A DNA stretch of 64,000 nt from Raffaelea ambrosiae (taxonomy: Eukaryota; Ascomycota; Sordariomycetes; Ophiostomatales; Ophiostomataceae), in assembly GCA_002778195.1 (NCBI GenBank), contig PCDI01000008.1, positions 186,001-250,000 on the forward strand, given 5' to 3'. Each line of letters opens with the position of its first letter. Position 1 is the stretch's first letter. Positions 23,145 to 34,166 of this stretch are shown one piece after another. A model generated the notes under the pieces. The model worked only from the letters and a program-made list of their open reading frames with translations, ran no database searches and was not told the origin of the DNA. Made by a program: the position numbers and the translations under genes.

Positions 23145-24171
23145 TCAAAAGATCTAGGGGAAAGAACAGGGAGACATGGGCTCGACGGGGCGAAAGAAGG
23201 TCATCACCAAGGCAGGAGTAGGCACGGAAAGGGTGCAGAAAGGGCGCAGAAAGGGAGAGGAACCGAAAGGGAGAGGAACCGAAAGGAAGAGAAAAAGAAT
23301 CGCCTCCTTGTAATGGGATACCAAAGTTCAGAAACACCGGCAAACAAGAACAAGCAAACCGCCTGTGTGTGATGGCAAACTATAAATTCCCTCGGGGACC
23401 CCCAGGAAGGAATCTCGAGAGGACGTGGTGTCGCGACCTCAGGAGGGGGGGGGGGCTGGTTTTCCATAAATAGCGTTTTGCCCGCTGGGATTTTCTTTTC
23501 ATCCTTGCTGCAGGTCGTCAAAAATATTAGCATGCGGCGCATGCTGGCCTGCGGGGTCTTGCTGCGTCTTGCAGGCTCTGAAACGCAAAAGGGCCAAAAA
23601 CAAAACAGTTGCGAGTGATCGGCCTTGGGATCTATTTGTTATCTGTTTGGAAGGAGACGGGCTGGAAGAGAAAAAAACAAAGTTTGGAAACCCAAGCACA
23701 GACGCAGACACGGCTCCCAGCCCGGATCACAAACACGATGGTGCGGTGCAGGGTATTCTTGCCCAACCCAGCATGGGAGGCTTGTCGCAGTCCCATCGGA
23801 TGTTTCTAGCACCGGGCAAAAACAGGATCGCACCCGAGGAGGGCGAGTCTACAGGAACCAACATCGGCGTGTGCAGTGCTTGGGCGGATGGATACGAATG
23901 TGTCTGCATAACGATAGGATACACGACAGAACTACGGAGCGCAGCTTGCAGACGGTGGCCAGCAGGGCCGGCCATGCAGGAAGGGGGTTCCAAACAGGCG
24001 GGCTATGCCATTTCCGGCGTTCCCTTTTCCAATCTGCAGCCGGCGCTGAACACACGTGGGAAAGGCGAGCTGTCTCCCGGACGGGGAGTTTTCTTGTGAA
24101 GCAGTTTGTCATGCGAGATGCTGTCTGCATGTCTCGATCGAACAAGGAATGTGCTTCTCACCCCTCCCACA
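23145..24171. other. Spacer between the two paralogues
   Basis: About 1.0 kb. It includes an AAAGGGAGAGGAACCG direct duplication near 23247-23282 and a G run near 23444-23454. A plus-strand open frame at 23569-24099 lacks any family feature and was not accepted. Confidence 0.55.
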
Positions 24172-26144
24172 TTACAGGGGGTCAACCGTGCCGTCCAGCC
24201 CAAATCCCGTGTGGCCCGACGCCTGGATGTGGCCAAAGCGGAGGCGGATCTTGCCCAGGTCCCGCCTGTCGTCGCCCGCCGACGTGTCGTCCAGCCAGGT
24301 CGAACTTTCCTTGCTCTGGCGCACAATGTCGTCCAGCTGCGGGTTCCGCGTCGTCTGCAGCGCGGCCGAGAAGGAGATGCCACCCACCACCCCGTTCCTC
24401 CAGAGGGCGTATGCGCCCACGGCCAAGGCTGCGATCCCTGTTGCGATGGACACCGCATAGGCGGCCAGCAGGACGCCCTGGTTGTACGTGAAGAACACGC
24501 GGCTGGTCATGCTGGTCACGGGCACGCGCTCGGTGTACGGGGACCAGGGCTCAAACGCCAGCGTGCTGTAGGTGAAGTTGCGCGACAGGTCCTCGATGGC
24601 CGCCGCCAGCGTGCCGTTGCGGCACAGGGCCGGGTTGGGCACAAACTGGGACCGGCCCAGGTCCGAGTGCAGAAACTGCGAGCTGTTGTAGAGGTCGGCG
24701 CAGTGGATCAAGGGCGACTGCAGCAGGGGGGCCGTCGTCTGCGAGTCGGAGCTGAAGCCCACCTCCATCGATACGCTCATCCACACCCGCTCGACGAGGA
24801 GGTACGAGAAGAGCAGGTGCGTGACAAAGTAGGACGCGATGGCCGCGGGCAACGGGAGCTTCTGCACATAAATATTCTCGCCCGTCTGGGCGCCCCAGTT
24901 CTGTGGCTCGTGGTAGTCAATGGCCAGGGGCACCACCGACTGCACGCCGTCCTCAAAGCGCCAGACCTGGCGAAACGACGTGTTGTACAGCTGGCACACG
25001 AGACTGCTGCCCTGGGGCGCATCGGGCGCGGTGGCATTGGTGTCGCTGGCGTCGCTGGTCGCGTTGGTCAGGCCTGCCGGGCGCGTGCCGCCATCCCACA
25101 ATGCGTTCGTGCCGCCCGTCGACACGAGGATCATGTTGTACAGATACGCCGGCGCGGCGGCTGTGTAGATGAGGGACATGTTGAGGGGGTCGATTCTCCG
25201 TGGCAGGCCCAGCTCCTGGTAGAACATGTCTTCGAACCCCGTGTAGTTTTTGTTCCCGTAAAAGGTGTCTGTGATCCAGGTCGGGGCATAGTCCGCGGCC
25301 AGCGCCTCGTTCAGGCTGATGCATTTGTAGGACGGACCATAGAACGTCTGCTCGTAGGAAGAGTTGGGAAACGGGGCACCCATGGGCACAGCGGCTGCCG
25401 AGGAGAAGACCTTGGTGAAGAGCGTGCCAATTTCCAGGCTCGCCCCACTGACGTATCCGGGGCCGCTTGTCGAATACCACCGGCTGGCGTCGCTGAAGTT
25501 GACCGTGGGCACGGCAAAGTCGAAGACGGCGGACTTGATCATCGGCTGCACGGACAGGGAGGGAGGGGCAACCACCACCACCAGGGGCGTGAGCCTGCGC
25601 GGACAAGTCAGTCCATGCTGTCTTTGTGTTTGTCTCCATCCTTGTGGCGGTTGTAGCACACGCCATGGTCTCCTTTCTTTCTGGCTCCCGTCCTCCCCAC
25701 GTACCAGGACACCAGCGCGAGCAGGACGAGCACCTTGGCGTGCGCCAACAAGTTTCTATTAAAGAGCGACCGCGGGCTGTTCATCACCAGAAACATGCTG
25801 TCGATTCCGTCAATGGTCATGGATTTTCGCCGCAGAGTGGCCCATACTTGTTGCGCACCAACCATGCTGAAAAACGACACGATGCACGTCTTGTACAAAA
25901 AGGACAGCCCGTTGCCAATGCGCAGGGCCCAGACCTGTTTCTCAGAGTCGCGAGCATCGTCGACGTCGGACTGGGCCAGGTGTCCGTCGAGGCTCTTGTA
26001 ATACGCATGGTGCGCAACGGCCAGGATGATGCTCGCAATGAAAAAGCCCAGTGCCGTGACGGGGTACGTCCAGTTGACCTCGGTGCCTTTGCCGAGACTG
26101 GTGTAGGATCGCCTTTTGTCTGCTGCGCTGGGTTTTCCCGACAT
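24172..26144 (-). CDS. Multi-pass membrane protein, paralogue B, intact
   Basis: Minus strand, exon 1 at 26144-25705 and exon 2 at 25594-24172, with a 110-nt intron (TG|GTACGT...GCGCAG|G), giving 620 residues. Helices: about 28-48 (VTALGFFIASIILAVAHHAY), a weaker one near 78-97, one or two at about 133-165 spanning the exon junction (VLVLLALVSW then LTPLVVVVAPPSL), and about 522-545 (AVSIATGIAALAVGAYAL). Between the last two lies a ~350-residue, probably extracellular region with several sequons (NGT, NFT, NTS). The cytosolic tail has the blocks RNPQLDDIVRQSKES, KIRLRFGHIQASG and HTGFGLDGTVDPL, the last two shared with paralogue A. No catalytic motif is visible. It is a fungus-specific membrane protein of unknown role, perhaps a surface receptor-like or wall-associated protein; that is speculation. 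Confidence 0.88.
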
Positions 26145-27636
26145 GTTGTTTTGTTCTCTGGTTTCCAAGCAAGAAAAATGAAACGACTCGCTGCGTCTAC
26201 GAGATCATGGACGACCATAGAACACTTGGAAGAGTCGCAGGGACACCTAGGGTCATATGAATACTGCTGGCTGCCCTTGAATGCTGCAGAGAGTCCTCGT
26301 GATCCATCCCGTCCCAACATCGCATGCAGCAGCTCACCCGTCCACCCAGCGGATTTCGGGACACGGCCTGAGGTCTACTGTGTACATGACAAGAAGCGTA
26401 GTCTTTTCGGTTCTTTGTGATTTGTCTACCAGATGAAGAGTGTCCGTACATATCGCCTGCGATCCGAGCCCATTGGATCGATCCGTCACAGTCACACCCA
26501 CCCGAACTGCGAGCAGGGGTGATATCCCTGCCATCAAAAAGCTTTTACATTTGTATGCACTCACCAGGATGTAAGTGGCCATTGTGGCTCGAGCACGAGC
26601 CTTCCCGCCCCCCCCCCATCAACCAATGATGGTCGCCTGGAAAGAGACGTGCGACCACAGCCGAGCCTTTCCATTTCCGGCGTCCAACCTCCTGGCCCAT
26701 CATGTAAGTATGATACGAAGTGCAAGGGTGTCAATGCATGTGTGTGTGTTGTAGCCGAAGTAGGTCCTGCCGAGATATGTCGGTGGACAGATTGGGGAGG
26801 TCAATTGTCGCCACCTATTCCGCCAACCTAAACATTTGTCTGGAAGTTTGTATGTACCGGCATAAGGAGAAAAGGTCAACATCTCAAGCTTTTCTTTTTT
26901 TTTTCTGAACCCCCCCCCCCCCAAAAAAGAAGAAAAAAAGCGTCACAGGACCATTGGCACACTACCGGGGTGCCGACACTCCGTTAGCATTGAGATAACC
27001 CGGTTCCCCAAGCAGCTACGAGTAAAATTGTAGGTTGTATCCGCTGAGGGGGGATCTCTTGCGGGGAAATGACGAAGCTAAAGAAACAGACCTCGCATCG
27101 GAAAGTAGATGTCTTGCCTAGTCCGTTCATTGAGTTGGGGTCTTTGGGGCAATGGAGGTCTTGGGGCCGAGGCCGCTGCCAGCTCCAACCACGGCGTGTC
27201 GGAGAACAATGAATGGCTACCTCCGATAGCTGACCGTCCTTATGCCCTTACGTTGGTTCTCATCCCCGCAAATTCTTACAAGCGCCGGGTATCTTTGCCC
27301 GGGCCTTCAACGTCCGGGTTGCCGGAGTGTCGGGTTCCCTCCAGAGCAGAGCCCATGTGGGCAAGAGAGAGAGAGAGAGCAGTCAAGACCTCCATGTCAA
27401 TGGGATAAGCTGTAGCGGAAAAGCCGGCGGCCAGTTTCCAGGGACTCTGTATATAAGTGACGGGCTGGCTGCTTCGTCGGTTCTTGAGAAGGGGGGGAGG
27501 GGCGGCTTGACATGAGTGCCTCAGCTGTCCAAGAGTTTTGCAGTTCTTGAGAGTGTCCAGTCTTTCCTATTTGCAATTTGGGGCCCCCTTTTGCTTTCTT
27601 TTTCTTTCATTTCCCTCTTTGTCATCTGTCGAAACC
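26145..27636. other. Intergenic, homopolymer runs
   Basis: About 1.5 kb with no accepted gene. C runs occur at about 26608-26617 and 26909-26922, the latter preceded by a T run and followed by A-rich sequence. A GA repeat lies at about 27365-27379. A TATA-like TATATAAG at 27450-27457 lies 180 bp before the next start. Confidence 0.55.
27450..27457 (+). promoter_or_regulatory. Candidate TATA box of the AtuA-like gene
   Basis: TATATAAG lies 180 bp upstream of the ATG at 27637, followed by a C/T-rich leader (27560-27630). The position is plausible but untested. Confidence 0.35.
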
Positions 27637-29748
27637 ATGGGCTCCGTCCAACCCAAGCGCCCCGTCCGCGTGGCCGGCGCCTCGGGCGGCTTCTCGGACC
27701 GCGTGCGCGCCATTGCCTCGCTCGCGCGCGACGAAGAGGTCGACGTCATTGTGGGCGACTGGCTCTCCGAGATGACCATGACCATGCACGGCACCGGCAA
27801 GCTGCGCAACAAGGCGGCCAACGCGGGCAAGGCGCTGACGTGGGAAGAGGAGGTGTCCAGCGCCATGTTTGCCGAGAACTTTATGGACTGCTTCGAGCCC
27901 GCCATTGCACACCTGGCCAAGAACAAGGTCAAGCTCGCCGTCAACGCGGGCGCCAGCGACACCGAGATCCTGGCCAAGCTGGTGCAGCAAAAGGTGCGCG
28001 ACCGCGGCTTCCCGGAGCTCAGGGTGGCCTGGATCGAGGGCGACGACGCCACCGGCACGGTGCAGGCGCTGCTGGCCAACGGGCAGGAAGAGTTCCGCAG
28101 CCTGATGCACGGCAAGTCGGTGCGGGAGTGGGGGCTGGAGCCCGTGTGCGCGCAGTGCTACCAGGGCGGTCTGGGCATCGCGCGCGCGCTGACCGAGGGC
28201 GCCGACATTGTCATCTGCGGCCGGGTCTCGGACGCGTCGCCCATCATCGGCGCCGCGGCCTGGTGGCACCAGTGGCGGCCGGACCAGTTCGACGAGCTGG
28301 CCGGCGCGCTGGTCATCGGCCATCTGCTGGAGTGCGCGTCGTACGTGTCGGGCGGCTACTGCGCCGACTTCAAGGCCATCCGCCAGGCCGGCAAGCACGT
28401 GGACATGGGGTTCCCGATCTGCGCCATCGACCACACGGGCGCCGGCCTGATGACCAAGGAGTCCCGGAAGTTCGGCGGCGTCATGACGGTCAACTCGGTC
28501 ACGTCGCAGCTGCTGTACGAGATCCAGGGCCCGCAGTACTACAACTGCGACGTGACGGCCCAGCTGGAGGGCATCCGGATCGAACAGGTCGGCGAGGACC
28601 AGGTCAAGGTGTCGGGCGTCAAGGGGACGCCGCCGCCGCCGACGACCAAAGTTGGGTGAGTCGAGTCCGGTGGCATTTGCTGAGTCGAGTCCGGTGTCAT
28701 TTCCTGAGTCGTCGTCTTGTGTTGTGTCTTGGCGTGTCCATTGTTCTTTTTTTTTCTTTTTCGTTGTCGTGGTGTTTCGCGTTTCATGCATCACGATGCT
28801 GTCTTTCTTTTTTTTGGTCACCATACCTGGAGAGAACGAGGTGAACTAACACCCCCCCCCCCCCCCAGAATCACTGGATTTGCCGGCTACCAGGCTGAAT
28901 ACCACGTCTACCTCGTCGGCCTCGACATCGAGGAGAAGTGCAAGTGGACCGAGGACCAGGTCAAGGCCGAGCTGGGCGAGGAGACGCTGAAAAAGTTCGA
29001 CGTGCTCAAGTTCATGCAGAACGGCACCTCGGTGATCGACGCGCGCAACCAGGACGTCGCCACCGTCGACTTCCGCATCTTTGCCCAGAGCAAGGACAAG
29101 GAGCTGCTGCGCATGCGCAACCCGGACGGCTTCTTCCGCCGCAGCATGACCACCTTCCTGCAGAGCTGCCCGGGCGCCTCGCTCGGCAACGACATGCGCC
29201 AGGCCGAGGGCAAGCCGTACTACGAGTACCACCCGGCCCTCATGCCGCAGTCCGCCATGAAGCAGCGCCTGCACCTGCTCTTCGACCACCCCACCCCCGT
29301 CATCGACCTGCCCCTGCCGCCCGCCTTCCGCACCTACGACCGCCGCCAGCCCAGCTACGAGACCGCCCACCCGGTGCCGCTCGACAGCTTCGGGCCCACG
29401 GTGCGCCTGCCGCTCGGCCGCATCGTGCTCGGCCGCTCCGGCGACAAGTGCAGCGACTGCAACGTCGGCTTCTTTGTGCGGCACGACGACGAGTACGACT
29501 GGCTGTGCAGCCTGCTGACGGTGGCCAAGATCCGCGAGCTGCTGGGCCCCGAGGAGGACCAGGGCAAGCCCATCGACCGCTTCGAGATGCGCCACATCCG
29601 CGCCGTGCATTTCCTGCTGCACGACCACCTCGACCGGGGCTACGACGCCTGCAGCACGTACGACACGCTGGGCAAGAACTGCCTCGAGTATCTGCGGGCC
29701 AAGACGGTCGACATTCCGCAGCGGTTTGTGGATCGGGGGATGTTGTAG
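27637..29748 (+). CDS. AtuA-like protein (acyclic terpene utilisation family, DUF1446)
   Basis: Two exons, 27637-28655 and 28869-29748, give 632 residues. The N terminus VRVAGASGGFSDRVRAIASL and blocks such as VDVIVGDWLSEMTM, LAVNAGASDTEILAKLV, ADIVICGRVSDASPIIGAAA and LIGHLLECASYVSGGY-like sequence (VIGHLLECASYVSGGYC) are those of the AtuA core domain. In bacteria AtuA is needed for citronellol/geraniol catabolism. Fungal homologues are widespread and their reaction is not established. The C-terminal part (VRLPLGRIVLGRSGDKCSDC and AVHFLLHDHLDRGYDA) is the usual second domain. The 213-nt intron uses GG|GTGAGT and ends in a long C run before AG. No targeting signal is visible, so it is probably cytosolic. 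Confidence 0.92.
28657..28714 (+). repeat. 24-bp duplication at an intron's 5' end
   Basis: Within the AtuA intron the donor-side sequence TGAGTCGAGTCCGGTG is followed by an imperfect second copy 24 bp on (TGAGTCGAGTCCGGTG), then a third partial TGAGTCG. Only the first copy has the preceding G that makes a GT donor. Confidence 0.85.
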
Positions 29749-30785
29749 AGAGGAGCGAAAATAAAAATAAAAATAAAAATTGAAAAATAAAAGTCGGTGA
29801 AAAACGACTCTATTCATTTGTGTAAATTTTTTTACAATATTGTTAGCATCAAATCAAGTTGTCAAACCCAAACAATCGAATACAACCCGCAAAGAAGAGG
29901 TATGGCGAAGAACTGGGAGGAACGGTGAAGAGCCGTGGCCGAGCAATTTGGGCCGAGATTGGACAGTCCTCCAGAGTGCTTGACCATGCTGCCATTGCCA
30001 TTTGCAGTTTCAAGCACGCTTCCAGGTTGCCAGCGACAGCAAAGGGCAGATTCTGGGATCTGGTGTATGCCAAAGATCGGGTATTCGATGACGAGAAGGT
30101 TCTCGCCTTCAGACGTCGCCTCATCGCACATGGCGGTTGTGTTTGATCGTTGCCCCAAGGGTTTCAAGATTTGCGTCTCTTCTCTCGATTTTACTCGCTT
30201 GACGCCAAGGACTCTATCCTCACCCCCTGATCGGCCGGTATCCCATTCACCATCTGGCAGACCAATGATCCGCGTGGGTTTCCTCCAATCGTTCGCGGGG
30301 AAAGCCATCGTGAGGCCTCTTTGGTGAACATGGTGCTCTCGCAAATAGCCTCACTTTGGTGCAAGAACAAAATTGGCCAGGGACCGCATGCGTCTTTTCG
30401 GCCGGCTTGACCGTTTCCAAATATTTATGCCATGACCTCCTGTCTCATTTCGGGACTTGTGGAAGACGTCTTGTGAGGACCTCTTTTGGCATTCAAATAG
30501 GGCTTTCCTGTCCATGGAGGCATCCCGAGCTAGTTTTTCCCCTTCTTCTCCTCCACAGCTACGCTCTCTTTACTCTACTGCACATTTGCTTCATTCTGTC
30601 TGACAGGCTCGACAGTCGTTTCTTTTCCATTTTTCTCTTTTCGTCTTTCTCTTCTCGTCTCTCGTTTACTTTTTTTTTATTCCCATACAACCGCCGGGTC
30701 GGTTATTGCTTTTGGTTTCTTTTTCTTGGCTTCTTTTGTTTTTCCTCTTTCTTTCTTTTTCGTGTTCTTCGTCTCCCGCCCCAAC
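29749..30785. other. Intergenic, no gene seen
   Basis: Starts with an A/T-rich 3' flank holding AAAAATA repeats (29760-29790). The right half (30530-30785) is a strong C/T-rich leader of the next gene. Overlapping open frames at 29860-30340 have no family features. Confidence 0.6.
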
Positions 30786-31442
30786 ATGCTCGCACACACT
30801 GTTCTGGTGGCCGTCCTGGCCGCCTTGGCCGATGCCCGTTTTGGCCAGGAAGGCCTCGTACAGAGCGCCATCCAGGCCCTCAGCGACTTTGGTGAGCCTG
30901 GCCAGGCGGCCACCCTGGCCGGCCAGACGCCCAGTGTCCTCCTGGCTGGTGCCAACGCATGCGACAAGGTAAGCAGTCTCACCATTTGGCCGCCACCTGG
31001 CTGCCCACCGGGTCACCACTGGGCCACCACTGGGCCACCACTGGGCCACCACTTCACCTTCTCGAACCACTTGTTTCGTCTGCTCATGTTGCCTCTTGCT
31101 AACGCATATCCCCCCCAGCTCGCCCTCGCTGACCAGATCGTCACGGACTTGGGCAACGACCCCGAGGTCCTTGCTGGGGCGGTCCAGCTCGTCGCGGCCG
31201 AGAAGAACTTCAACCCGTCGGCCCAGTCGATCCCCACGCTGTGCTCGGACGCGACGCTGCCCGCCACGGCAGCTCTGCGCGGCATCGTGCCTCTCGTGGA
31301 CCCAGCCGTGGGCGGCTCAGACGTCGAGAACGCCAACGCGGCTCTGTCTCTGCAGACGCCCTTCAGCGCCAACGGCCTGAGCGTTGCCGACGTTGCGGCT
31401 GCGCAGGGATTTGACAACTTTACGGCGCAGGCAAGCGCATGA
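30786..31442 (+). CDS. Small secreted protein, unknown family
   Basis: Two exons, 30786-30968 and 31119-31442, give 168 residues. The N terminus MLAHTVLVAVLAALADARFG reads as a signal peptide. The mature part is Ala-rich and helical (DQIVTDLGNDPEVLAGAVQL, NAALSLQTPFSANGLSVADV) with only two Cys. No named domain is recognised; it resembles Ala-rich secreted proteins common in filamentous fungi, but this is a loose impression. The leader is a long C/T tract typical of well-expressed fungal genes. The 150-nt intron is a multiple of three and has no stop, so its retention would add 50 residues rich in Pro, Gly and His. Spliced and retained forms would both be open. Confidence 0.78.
   Translation: MLAHTVLVAVLAALADARFGQEGLVQSAIQALSDFGEPGQAATLAGQTPSVLLAGANACDKVSSLTIWPPPGCPPGHHWATTGPPLGHHFTFSNHLFRLLMLPLANAYPPQLALADQIVTDLGNDPEVLAGAVQLVAAEKNFNPSAQSIPTLCSDATLPATAALRGIVPLVDPAVGGSDVENANAALSLQTPFSANGLSVADVAAAQGFDNFTAQASA
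31006..31052 (+). repeat. 12-bp tandem repeat inside an intron
   Basis: Four near-identical units of GGGCCACCACTG (first copy GGGTCACCACTG) lie in the intron of the small secreted protein gene. Confidence 0.85.
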
Positions 31443-32397
31443 ACAAGAACTAATTGACCAGAGCCAGATACATATATATTAATAGATAAGAAAGGCAAAG
31501 AGCGGGGACAGACAGTTTAGATACGACAGAGACACGCGGAGGGTGACCCGTCTCGAGATCCTCTTCCTTCTTGGCTCCTCTTTTGTGCATCCCACCTTGC
31601 TTCTTCTGCTGCTTGTCTGTGACTGGTCTTGCCACCCTTCCCCACGCGTGGTGCAACAGCACTACATGGGAAGTTTCCCATATAACAGCTCCTCTTATCG
31701 ATTTGTGCTGCTTTCGTATGCATTTATGCCCATTCTCTGCTCCTTCCCGCCTTTGCCTGGGCTCTCGTGACGAAATAACGAGCAGCAGCGGTGTCGAACC
31801 TGTCAAAAGTTCTTATCTTGTGTGCATTATTGTCCTTGCCGTTATGCACGTTGTTGTTGCCCTCCCCCCTCTCCTTCACACCACCCCCGAACCCCCCTAG
31901 CCCCCTCCCCTCATGGCCCCCCCCTTTTCGCGGCCGTGGTTGTGTTGGCCACTGAAGCATGGCGTGTTTGTGTTTCCGGCATTATGCAGTCTTATTGGCC
32001 CAAAGAGGCAACACCTCTGGGCCCAATGGTGTCTCAGTTGGGCGGCCCACAGTATGACGTCAACCACGTCGCACACTGTGCCCACCACCCTGTATCAGGA
32101 GACGTCGGACCTTCTCGCACGCCAGAACAACTAAAAAGCAAGGCTGAACGCTCTTCGGTCCCGTCTTCTCGCCATCCTTCTTTTTTCCCTGTCTGATTCT
32201 CCCTTTCATCGCCCTCGTTCATTTGACGGTCTCTCCATTTGTTCCACATTCTTTTCCCTTCTCCTTGTCCGTGTGCTGCCTTCCACAGGGCTGCAAGAAT
32301 CGGCGAATCCGTCAAGACAAGGCAGAGTCAGCCCGTACCAGCCTGCCTACCTACCGATCCCACCCGAAACACACACACACACACATACATACCCAAC
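31443..32397. other. Intergenic, no gene seen
   Basis: About 950 bp with overlapping short frames and no family features. It ends with a C/T-rich leader and a CA repeat (32370-32383) directly upstream of the J-domain gene. Confidence 0.6.
32370..32383 (+). repeat. CA microsatellite in a 5' leader
   Basis: A short run of seven CA/AC units lies 15 bp upstream of the J-domain gene's ATG. Confidence 0.8.
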
Positions 32398-33396
32398 ATG
32401 GTCCGTGAGACGGCTCTCTACGAACAGCTCGGCATCAACCACGATGCCTCGGGCGACGAGATCCGGCGCTCGTACCGCCAGGCCGCCCTGCGATGGCACC
32501 CCGACCGCAACCAGGACAACCCGGCCGCTGCCGACAATTTCAAGGCCTGTCTGCAGGCCTACGAGATCCTGTCCGACCCCAACAAGCGGGCCACCTACGA
32601 CCGACACGGCATGTACGGCGTGACCAACGGCATTCCGGCCACCCAGCAGCCGGCCCCGTCCTCCTCGGCCTCGCCATCAGCCACAAACAATAACAACAAC
32701 TTCCACCGCGAATGGGCCAACCACTTCCAGCGCGACTGGGCCCGGGACACGCGCGAGCGGAACCACGAATGGGCCCGCGAATCCCCCCCGCGCTGGGGCC
32801 GCGAGGCGCAGGACGAGCAGGAGCAGCGGCGACGCGAGTTTTTCGAAGACTTCTTTGGTGACCGGCCGACACGGCACGAGCGGCAAGAGCGATGGCAACG
32901 TTCGCGCTCGCCGCTCGCCTCGCAGCGGTGGTCCACGTCGGGGACATCGAGAGGGGGTGTGTCGTTCTCGTTTGGCGGCCACAGCAACCAAGAACAAGGC
33001 CAAGAAGAGCAAGGCCAAGAGCAAGGCCAGCAGCAAGGCCGCCCCCGGTTCCAGACCAGCTATTCCTTCCTGATGTCGACCAGCACGGCCAACAACGCCG
33101 ACGGCACCTACTCGACGCAGTACCACACCTACGACAGCCGAGACGGCCACCGCAGTGGCGGCTCCAGCGGCCGCATCGGCGACCAAGGCTTTGACGAATT
33201 CTCGCGGACCCTTGGCAGCCTGTTCCCCGCCCCCAGCGCGCGGACGTCGCTGTTTGCCGGCAGCAACATGGGCTTTGGGCTCGGCAATGGGCTCGGCAAT
33301 GGGCTCGGCAGCGGGTTTGGCAACATCGGCTTCGGCAATGGTGGGGCCCGGTCCCGGAACAGCCGGCAGCAACCTCCCAACCTGTTTTGGTTGTAG
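32398..33396 (+). CDS. J-domain (DnaJ/Hsp40) protein, Gly/Gln-rich
   Basis: A single exon of 332 residues. The J domain is at residues 5-72 with LYEQLGINHDASGDEIRRSY, the HPD tripeptide at 34-36 (RWHPDRNQ) that triggers Hsp70 ATPase, and DPNKRATYDRHG. After it come Asn/Ser and Arg/Glu-rich linkers, a Gln/Glu/Gly repeat (QEQGQEEQGQEQGQQQG) and a C-terminal Gly/Phe/Asn repeat (GLGNGLGNGLGSGFGN). There is no zinc-finger domain and no membrane helix, so it is like the class B or C co-chaperones; it has some resemblance to DnaJB6-like G/F-rich proteins in layout. Location is probably cytosol or nucleus. The ATG at 32398 fits the start of the J domain. Confidence 0.9.
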   Translation: MVRETALYEQLGINHDASGDEIRRSYRQAALRWHPDRNQDNPAAADNFKACLQAYEILSDPNKRATYDRHGMYGVTNGIPATQQPAPSSSASPSATNNNNNFHREWANHFQRDWARDTRERNHEWARESPPRWGREAQDEQEQRRREFFEDFFGDRPTRHERQERWQRSRSPLASQRWSTSGTSRGGVSFSFGGHSNQEQGQEEQGQEQGQQQGRPRFQTSYSFLMSTSTANNADGTYSTQYHTYDSRDGHRSGGSSGRIGDQGFDEFSRTLGSLFPAPSARTSLFAGSNMGFGLGNGLGNGLGSGFGNIGFGNGGARSRNSRQQPPNLFWL

Positions 33397-34166
33397 AGAT
33401 TTTTTTTTTCTTTTTTTTTTTTTAGCTTGGTCTTCTTTTTCTTTTTCTTTTTCTGTTTTTTTTTTTTTTTTTTGTGTGTGTACCGAAAGAGATTGCCTTT
33501 TTGCTTCCTTTTTTGACCTTTTTTTCCTCTTTTCCTTTTTTTATTGTTGTCCTCATTTCGAAGGAGTTTGCTTTTTCTTTGCATGGAATCATGGAACATG
33601 CATGGAATCATGGGACAGTATGGGAATGCGATTTACATGACTACATGTTTTATGGACTTTTTTTTGTCCGATGATGATCCCCTGGCGCAGGGCCCATCAG
33701 GCTGGGCGGACCGCCGCAGCGAACAGGCTATAGGGCCACACAAAGCAAGCATGGTCTGCTGGTGCCAGTGGTGACCCCTGCTGCTCTGTGCAAGTATGAT
33801 CATTGCCCCTTTGGTGTGTCTGGGAAACAGGCCCGAATTGCATTAAGATAAAGCCCTACAAGTCCGACCCAGTTAAGCTAATACCGGAAAGCAATTAGTT
33901 GGCTAGGCCAACATGTTATACAAGCCAGCCATGTGTTCCGAAGCGACCTCCGGTAAAAATAAGTTCTGGGCCCTGACAAGATGTTACTTTGCCTGGCCTC
34001 GCAGTCAGATCAACGATTCTCGGGAATATCACTGAGTACCGTGAGTAGGAGTTATACTATTTAGGTTTCCGCCTGATGATTTTAACGAGTCAGACCTTTG
34101 TATTGAGGGCTTGTGTGTTCAAGTTTCGTTATAAACGGCATAAATTGTTTAGTTTTTTAAACACTT

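Noticed and set aside
23569..24099. 176-codon plus-strand open frame in the spacer
   Set aside because: No domain, no signal peptide, irregular composition and no promoter-like leader.
24106..25656. 516-codon plus-strand open frame
   Set aside because: Antisense of the paralogue B gene, whose introns, sequons and helices fit the minus strand.
27622..28824. 400-codon minus-strand open frame
   Set aside because: Antisense of the AtuA-like gene; His/Arg/Leu/Ala-rich product typical of shadows of GC-rich exons.
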